Source of the DNA: Oasisia sp. SBJ-2009
Taxonomy: Eukaryota > Annelida > Polychaeta > Sabellida > Siboglinidae
DNA: 64,000 bases
NCBI GenBank assembly: GCA_964017155.1
Contig: OZ024867.1
Span: forward strand, 9,086,025-9,150,024
Reading direction: 5' to 3'
Below, piece by piece: positions 55,161 to 64,000 of this stretch (positions are counted from its first letter, which is position 1; every line of letters starts with the position of its first letter). The notes beneath the pieces are model-generated. The model was not told where the DNA came from, ran no database searches, and worked only from the letters and a program-made list of their open reading frames with translations. Both the position numbers and the translations under genes were made by a program.

Positions 55161-56133
55161 GTTGTTAGATAGCTTGGTGGATAGCGATATCAAATATGTT
55201 ATATGTTACCTTCAATAACATAATAATTCGCGCCATTATTAAAGAAGGCGTTTGTCAAAGCCCATAAAGTCCGTATTAAAGTAGTACGGTATTTAGATAC
55301 ATCTATCACCACATCTTAAAGGTACTTGGTCACGCCGATTGTTTTGCTCCTCGCGTTTCATGCTAATTTTGCGAAAGAGCAAACCTACTAAGTTTTTGTT
55401 AAAATGTAAAAACTATTTTAGGTTTTCCCAAGATATATATAGTCTTTTTCTTACTGAAAATGTCTACCGTACGGGTTTTATGTGGTAGACTATCTTCGCC
55501 TTAATCACGTGATAACGCGCAGTAACGAAGACGTCGCGAGATCGGCTTTGACCCAAACATCCAGGACTTGTTTACGTAGAAATTTGTGCATGCAATGAGG
55601 TACCACAATAACTAATCCGACAGAAGGCGCTCTGACACAATTAGGGTCTTTGCGCCGTCTTTTACGTTTTCTTGACATGTGTAAAATGCGGCACGGTTTT
55701 GCAAACATTTTGTGGAACGCTTGTTTAAATCATCCTACAATCAGCTTTTGAACTCCCATGATTCCGAAGCCTCACACATAACTAAATATGGATATCTTCC
55801 ATTAGCTTTCAGCGGTTTCTCTTCATGTTACCATCTCTCCATTTGACGCCGACGTATAAGTTACGATACATTTACACTCGCAGCTTATGTTTACGTATCG
55901 GGTTGACCATTAAAAGAATAATCGAATATAGTAGAATAGTGGACAATATAATGCGGAGTACTATTTATATGTAATGTTAAATTAATAAAACAATCACAGT
56001 AAGTGCCACAGAGCTGATTCAGACATGACACATTTTTGGGATGGCAATCCGTATTTTTGACCTAAAATTCTGTAAGAATCCGTATCAATCCGTATCACTA
56101 ATCAGATCTTCCAGTTAACTGGCCTAAGTTATT
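55161..56133. other. Non-coding stretch
   Basis: Nothing recognised. Confidence 0.35.
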
Positions 56134-56718
56134 AAGGCCATTTCAAAACGTATGTGTATGTGTTTGGAATGTCATTCTGCACCACTCCCGCTAAAGATAA
56201 GTCAGATATATATATATTTTTTATTGTGTTTTAAATCAATGTAATGCCGTCGAGTCTAAGTAAATAAGTCGATGTCATAAGGCGCGAGCAGTTAAATTAG
56301 CGCAGCCCAGACACATCGGGACCTCAAACCCCGGCTTTGTCAAAGGCGATGTGCGTGTGCATTGCGAAGTCGAAAAAAACAATTAGCCATATTTTATAAA
56401 TTTATACTTAAAACAAATATATCTGCATTATATAAAATAAAAATTTAATGATGTAGCCTTAGATTTGGGGACATATTCGCAAATCGCAAGACATCGCCTT
56501 TGCGGTCGTGATACGTCTGGGGAGCGCCATATATGTATTGCTCACGCCCAGTGACATCGGCTTATGATATTTACGTCGTCTCGACGACATTAAATTGATA
56601 TAAAACACAATTTTTAAAAGTGATATCCGACTTCGTTTTAGTGGGTTTTAGTAGAATATATGACATTCCAAAAACATCCACATCGAAACAACGTGGTAAA
56701 ACCGTTTTGGAAAGGCGC
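56134..56718. mobile_element. Foldback element F1, complete
   Basis: Two arms of about 250 bp in inverted orientation around an AT-rich centre. Arm blocks include AAGGCC-TTCAAAACG, TTTGGAATGTCAT, TGTGTTTTA-ATCAAT-TAATG, CGTCGAG, and a GGCG(C/T)GAGCA block near 56281 and 56545. It has no coding sequence. The half-copy at 36990-37206 belongs to the same family. Confidence 0.75.
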
Positions 56719-57875
56719 GACATTTTAGTTCATTTCAACACGTTTAAATTGCATACCGCAAAACAGACAGTGTCATCAAATAATAAAAAATTATCTCAGC
56801 AGTTCGCGCGTATATCGAAGTTTCACTGGCAAGCGTCAACATCTTGAAATCAGAAATACAGGCGGTTTCGCCGTTTCGAGCTCCATTTCCTGTACTGCTT
56901 TTCATAATCATCACGCGCCTGCCACGCGCCCCGTTCCCACCCGTTGAGCCACCTGCCACAGTTTTCACTCAGAAAAAATTTACCAGCGCGCCATATATTA
57001 CGCGCTACAATAAACTAATCGGTGGTTTAGTTCGTTCGTTTCGAATTGATTTACTTAGTCACTAACAGTAAACGAGTATTCCATTGTGTGACGCATACAA
57101 GGATATAATGTGGTTACAAATAATGTCTCCGTAAATTTAGTTAACATCCGTATCAAAACGGAGTACGGCCGTATCACTTAAAAAACGGCCAAAATCCGTA
57201 TCTGATAAGGGTAATCCGTATCATGTGGCATGTCTGCTGATTCCGCCGATCACATGTGCTTGTCATAGAATGATAATAATATAATAATAATAATTAACAA
57301 TATTTGTCTACGCCATATCTCTAGCAATAAAACCATTCAGAGGCGTGTAAAACTTTATAGGAATATGGAGATTACCCTACAGTTAAACAATATATGTAGT
57401 TGTAAAATAAATTAATCAATATATATTATAATGTTTTCAATATAAATAATTATTATTATCTTAATAATACTAAAATACTAATACTGACAAAATTAACTAT
57501 ATTACAAGTTAAAATAAATAAATACATAATACAATAGATACTAAATAGTAGACATTCAAATGTTCGGATCTCTATACAACTATCATGCAATTATATGTCT
57601 TATAATTATCGATTGTCCTTTCAGTAATTACATTGAAAAGAATAATTTAGAAAAGATCCAGTACTATGTAATTGGTTACTTTTGAAAAGTTCAATACTGG
57701 CACAAATTGTATTATTATAAAACAATGTCTCTGTGTGTGCGTTTGTGCGTGCGTGCATTCGTGGAACCCAATTGATCGCAATTTGTTTCATATTTGTTTC
57801 GCGGGTGACTGCGTTTCCTCAAGCATTAGCAACGTTGAGTAACGCGGCTAGCATAATGATAAGATATGTAATTTT
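56719..57875. other. Non-coding stretch
   Basis: AT-rich, with ATA-rich tracts near 57270-57540. No gene recognised. Confidence 0.35.
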
Positions 57876-57916
57876 ATGTGTGTGTGTGTGTGTGTGTGTG
57901 TGCGTGCGTACGTACG

Positions 57917-57972
<56 letters not shown>
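57876..57972. repeat. (TG)n-(TGCG)n microsatellite
   Basis: A TG run followed by about 17 TGCG/TACG units. Confidence 0.95.
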
Positions 57973-59141
57973 AGGAGTTGGTGTCAATGGCCTTCGCAGA
58001 GGTAAGATAGTTTATTGTCAACGAGGCATGCATATAGTGAAACAACAATGTATCAATATATATATAATTGTATGTGTATTATAGAATAGTGTTACCATAC
58101 ATGTGGTAATGAACTATCGTAAAATAGTACACATTCTGGTTATAATGTTATGTCTCCATTGCAGCGGCATACGAACTTCCTCGGATTATTATTTTGCGCT
58201 TTATGGGGTGAAGCGTCTTCTCATTTTACAGCCAATAAATGATTATTACCAGATACTGACGATTTGATACATCCTTGACAAATAATTAACAATAAGCTTA
58301 AAAACGATCATCAGGTAGAAAATAGGTATTTATGTTAGGAATATCAGCAGACAGTGCCGCTACACTGACTAACTGACTATGTGATGTCTATGTCACTATG
58401 AGTATGACGTCTACGACACGTCTCCCATAAACAAATATACTAGTCGAAGCTACGAACGAAGGTATCCGTTAAGATATTGGTAAAATTCAACTTACTTTCA
58501 ATAATTAACGCATTAATTCATAGAATAATAGGTATATCAACATCATCAATATTTTAATGACAATCTATTTTGCTGCAAAATAGCAGCGTCGCATGAGGCA
58601 TGTGTTGTGTTGCGTCCACTAGAACTGGTCTTTATTTGCCAAACAATTTGAACGTGGCCTGGGTTTGGAATTGTATGTTCATGTATACTCCTGAATGTAC
58701 ACACATTATCTATAACTCAGTTGTGATTTACAAAAGCATTTTGAGGCATTTAAATTTATGTGAACTTGATTTGGTTGACAGTTGCATAGTTGGTACCATA
58801 CCACAGTACAGAGCAATGGAGCTACAAGTATTGGAGGTGTGGGTAGTGAAGATATTTTACAGGTGAAGCTGTAAGTACTGCCTGTGTAGGTAGTGAAAAT
58901 AGTTTGATGTTGGATGCATGATGGAGGTATGAATAAGAGCCACAATGAAACAAATTCCTTGTGCATTTGTAATGTTACTTAGTAATTAATAAACTGTCTT
59001 ATTTACTTATTATAAATAGCTAACTTATCACATACTTTCAGTACTTGCTGAGACAGACCCTCTGATCTGGATTTAAATGCAGCACGATTTCAAACTAGTA
59101 TTTTAACTTATTGTGATTCAACAAATAAAGGTTGTATAGGT
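57973..59141. other. Non-coding stretch
   Basis: AT-rich. An 88-codon frame at 58600 has no recognisable features. Confidence 0.35.
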
Positions 59142-60756
59142 ATGGCAGCTGTCAGTAATTGTGAGATTTCAGAAGTACATAAAATGCAGTTAGAAATTAT
59201 CATTGCCAACATGCATTGTCATCATTCAAACTGTGCACATAAAAAGCATCTTTACATTTTTAATGACAACAATGGGTTTTTTCATTTAAGACCGTGCACC
59301 TTGAAATACGGTTCTATGTTTCAACCAATAATACAGCATGATAAGGCATGGAACATTAAAACAGCATGCATTGATTACATTTTGCAATCAGATTTGTGCA
59401 ATTTTCATGCTCTGCAAGCTCTAAAGGACAACATTATTACTTATCCAGATCTTAAAATAGTCATATTAACCCTGTCTTAACTGCACTGAAAAGTGTAATG
59501 CGTAGAGGCATAAAACTGTCCGGACAAGTATGGTACAGTCATTTTTCAATTATTTAACTAATGAAATTCCAAACTATATTGTTAGTGCACAATCAAAGAA
59601 TAGTTTTGCTGACTACCTCAATAAATGTTGGTTTCATAGTCCATGGCAAACTACATTTACTGCCGATACCGCAATGCTGGTACCAGAAAAATATAGGCGT
59701 AATCCTGTTATTGACCAATAATATAACAGAAAGTCAATTAAGGTTACTTGTACAAGGAGAAAATGCTAATCATTTAAACAAATCTATAGCATTTCAAATT
59801 AGAACTTTAATAGACATAACTTTGCCCAGGCATGACACAGTTCATGATGCTACACAATTAGCCAGATTAAATAACCACGTAAACACGTCTAAGGGGAAAC
59901 TACTTAACTGTATCATGAAAGGCCTATGTCTAGTTAAGACTCGGAAAGTCAGTCTCATTCCAAATTGGGCTCAACATGGGTGGGGATTTGTCACTTCAGA
60001 GGATAAAAAGCAATCTGGAAATGACCATGCATATTCACTAAATGAAGCTAGTGAAAATTTACTTTCATAATTAAATGCAAACGCTGCTCATACTTTCCAT
60101 GAGGTTGTTGTCCAGTATCTGCCTGTTCCGGTACCAGATAAGGAAATTTGCATTCAGTAATATTTCTGTAAACATCTACATGCTGTGCTAGCAAGTATAC
60201 AATAATAATTGTCATGACAATTTAAAAAAATGTGAATTGTACTTCGATACTGTAGCAAAAATTCCTTCCTACAATCTTTCCGCTAAATAGTAATATATGT
60301 AACCGGGCTTATGTTTTCAGTGGTATAAATTCTTTATTGCAAAGGTCTCACACAGCAACTAAATCAGAAGTACAACAAACTAAAAGCGTAGTTTACTTAA
60401 ACTTCTACATGATCATAAAAAGAAAGCTGCCCCAACATTCTTCCCTGGTAAGGTCCCTAGGCAACATCCTCATACATTAGGATTTAGAAGGAATGGCGGA
60501 GCCATTCTTACTAGAAATAGCGATTATCAACTGAAACGTCCTATATTTAGCACACGTGACCCCCTACCAACCTCTAGTTAAAGTTCCTCACAATGCAAGA
60601 GAACGACGGGGTGAGAGGAAAAGATGTATACATAAGAAACGAGGACTAACCATAAGTGAAATAGCTTTAGAAAATACACAGGCTTTGGCTTTCAAACTTA
60701 AAACGTTAGCAATAGCTCGTGCACATAAAGCATCGAGGACATTATATATTAATTAG
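59142..60756 (+). pseudogene. Decayed coding region of unknown family
   Basis: Three frames in succession carry protein-like sequence. One is 59142-59480 (112 codons, with CHHSNCAHKKHLYIFNDN). The next is 59530-59721, with a separate frame covering 59471-59557. Then 59561-60070 (strongest from about 59720, with LIPNWAQHGWGFVTSEDKKQ). After stops, a Lys/Arg-rich frame follows at 60556-60756 (KRCIHKKRGLTISEIALENT). Frame switches near 59478, 59555 and 59715 look like indels in one ancestral gene on the plus strand rather than introns, as no consensus splice sites bracket them. I do not recognise the family. A transposon or large-virus-like origin is possible but unsupported. Confidence 0.45.
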
Positions 60757-61729
<973 letters not shown>

Positions 61730-61733
<4 letters not shown>

Positions 61734-62924
61734 GAGATATATATTATGCATTCATATATTGCTGTGATGAAAATGTTGCTAAACATGTAAGATTAGAACA
61801 GCTGCCACATGCGAGTTGAACGGTATCAGGTATTACATATACTACAGCCAGGCATCATTCAGCCAGAGACAGCCTGATACATCAAAGAAAACACAACTAC
61901 AATGGAAAAAAGTGCAAGAATGTTATGTGTAATACTTACCTATGGTGTACACTAGCTAGTAGCTATATACTAGCATTTTATGTTCATGTTTACATTTTTA
62001 TATTGAATAAATTCATCGCCATCATGCTTGTAATAAAAATCTAAATTATATTGCATACAATATAATGCAAATCAGCAACATGCAGTAATAATAGTAAACT
62101 GTGAGTCACAAAACACTGTTTTAATAATTGTGATAACCAACATAATTTTTCGTTTGACGTTCGTTCTGTTGTACGAGATAACGGATGCTCCCTACGATCA
62201 ACCGGAGCCTACTGCCAAACTACAAGTTCCCAACTCCCAGGGCAAGCCAATGGCAATGGCAATGATTTATCATTTAGTCCCTAACGCCATCTACTCTCCC
62301 TTGATATGTACTATTGCAATTAAGCTTATTAACAAGATCCTGCGTAATCAAATACAATACCGGTACATATAACATTATAAATACTGAATAAATACTTAAA
62401 CTGACTGTGCATACTAGTTAAACTATTGATACATTACACATCACTCATCAGGACATAACAGAATGTTGCCATTATAACTGTATCTTTGTCAACATTTGAT
62501 AATTGATCTTGTTAATTCAATCATTTAATATCATCTTGCGCATATTTATGTTTTATAAACAGCGCGTCTTAGCATACTTTTGAAGTCGTAAAGACAGCGC
62601 AGTCGGTTTTAAACAAACTGTTTATCGCTCATTCCATGTGCACAGCGCAGTAAGTTGAGTAACACATGCACCGCTGCGCTTGCGACTGGCACAAATCGCA
62701 GCACTATTTGGGTCTAAAAATGCAATATTTGTGAAACATAAATATACCTGGGAATGCTGATTGATCATGTTTAGGCTTAGAGTTTGTGTGAGGTATCCAA
62801 TATAGACAAATATACAGTTATAATGGCAAAATTGAGGTCGGTCGGAACTTGACTTAATTATTTGACGTATATTTCACATCTGACCTACATATTGGAATGT
62901 ATTGCATAATTAATTCACAAATTC
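61730..62924. other. Non-coding stretch
   Basis: ACGAGATAACGGA-GCTCCC near 62175 resembles a block at about 41075, a possible small dispersed repeat. No gene recognised. Confidence 0.35.
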
Positions 62925-63130
62925 ACCATGCCTTTGCCTTGCCTATCCCGTAGTCTCAGTGGACCGTTGGGGCACAAAAAGATGACCTGGCAACCAGCTC
63001 CCTCCACTCCTCTCACCTCTCCGCTGTCCTCATGGCGGCACCCAGTGTCAAGCCCGTCCATTCTGGGATGTTGTCTTCCCATCTCTTTTTTGACTGCCTC
63101 GTCTTCTCCCTCCTTGGACTGTGCCTTGAA
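62925..63130 (-). pseudogene. LINE extreme C-terminal fragment
   Basis: The minus strand, read across small frameshifts, shows the block expected at the very end of endonuclease-RT LINE proteins: a GRRR/KR start, a DGKTTSQNGR segment in the place of W-EDNI-EWTGL, a GGSWLPG-type block in place of WR-LVA, and VPQRSTETTG. It is short and damaged. Confidence 0.55.
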
Positions 63131-64000
63131 TTTTGATATAAACCCTTTGATATGTGATTTATTTTGTGACCTTGACTTGACCTTTACAGTTACATTCCCA
63201 TGTTTTTCTATAATATTATTTGGCCCAATGCATTTGCATCAACTTTTTTAGCGATGACACGATTGTGCTTTAAAATGTGCACTGTTAACATTTGAAGTAT
63301 GAAGACTGCCAATGTAATGGCTTTATTACTATGTAATCTTTAAAACAGGTTTATAACATGACACATATTTCACAGTTGGCCTATATAACGGAAGAACTTG
63401 CATAAGTAATTCATACATGCACCATGAATATTGATAAAAACCTAGGGCTAGGTGTTAGAAATGTAATTGGTTTTGATAACTTTGCCTTGACTTTTGCAGT
63501 TGACCTGCATTCTGACCTAGATTTAACTTACATAATGGTATTAATTCCTATTAATGATATCATGTTCCTGAACATTAATTAGGAACTTGGCAGTTGTAGT
63601 TCGGAAGCAAACTCACTAATATAATGACTTATATGCTATGTAAACATTTTGTACGTGGCTATGACAGCATAACTTATATGTACTTGACCTACATTTTGCA
63701 CTTCACCTATTAATAGCGTAATTTATTAATAAAAGTGCATACTGGACTTTAGAGGGATTACACATATCAGATACATTTATTGACATTAATGTGGCATAGC
63801 ATCAACTTTTGGTACAACCTGCAGTTTGACCTACTATTATGCTTTTGGGGATGGATACAGTGTGAAAAACTGACAAAACATGAGATATCATAAATAAACA
63901 GCAAGGCAATTTATTATTTGAGACATAATGTAAACAGTGCTGCAACACCGTTCATGATGTCACCAAGGTTAACATAAAACACCTGATTATTATATAAATG
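63131..64000. other. Non-coding end of window
   Basis: AT-rich. TGACCTTGACTTGACC near 63170 contains receptor-type half-sites. No gene recognised. Confidence 0.35.

Overview
The window is eukaryotic, AT-rich and crowded with repeats. Its elements point to an invertebrate animal, probably marine: several clades of LINE, a Penelope-like element, Academ- and Merlin-type DNA transposons, a Leu-tRNA-primed LTR element, MITEs, tRNA-derived repeats, long dinucleotide arrays, and a fibrinogen-EGF-transmembrane gene of the kind expanded in molluscs and other lophotrochozoans. The species cannot be named from the sequence. Only one ordinary, apparently intact host gene is seen: an intronless fibrinogen-related membrane protein at 53341-54609 (minus).

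Layout. 1-11 kb: minisatellites, microsatellites, an uncharacterised terminal exon (1428-1721, minus), a decayed LINE 3' end (5.3-6.2 kb) and half of a MITE. 11.3-14.5 kb: an endonuclease/reverse-transcriptase LINE lying between two (TA)n tracts. 15.5-30.2 kb: three copies of a SAP/SWIM-domain gene segment, here called A, B and C. Copy A is split by a 4.6-kb Academ-type transposon. Copy B is split by a 5.7-kb LTR retrotransposon that carries zinc knuckles and ankyrin repeats but no visible polymerase. Copy C is inverted. 30.4-33.3 kb: a 24-bp minisatellite, a LINE reverse-transcriptase pseudogene, and a graded hexanucleotide array. 35-39 kb: a tRNA-like repeat, a LINE 5' fragment fused to a fibrinogen-domain fragment, 140-bp tandem repeats and another LINE. 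39.6-40.7 kb: a compact Merlin/IS1595-type transposase gene, once frameshifted, with a histone-type 3' stem-loop just after its stop. 43-46 kb: a second partial fibrinogen-gene copy and an uninterrupted (AC)756 array. 47.6-51.3 kb: three complete copies of one MITE family, with LINE fragments. 51.7-52.6 kb: the Penelope GIY-YIG end with hammerhead-like motifs. 53.3-54.8 kb: the fibrinogen gene. 56.1-56.7 kb: a foldback element. 59.1-60.8 kb: a decayed coding region that I could not identify.

The coding regions do not form an operon or pathway. The story is nested insertion and segmental duplication. The most interesting items are the gag-ankyrin LTR element without pol, the transposase with a histone 3' end, the Academ element with a paralogous empty site, and the fibrinogen gene with two truncated relatives.
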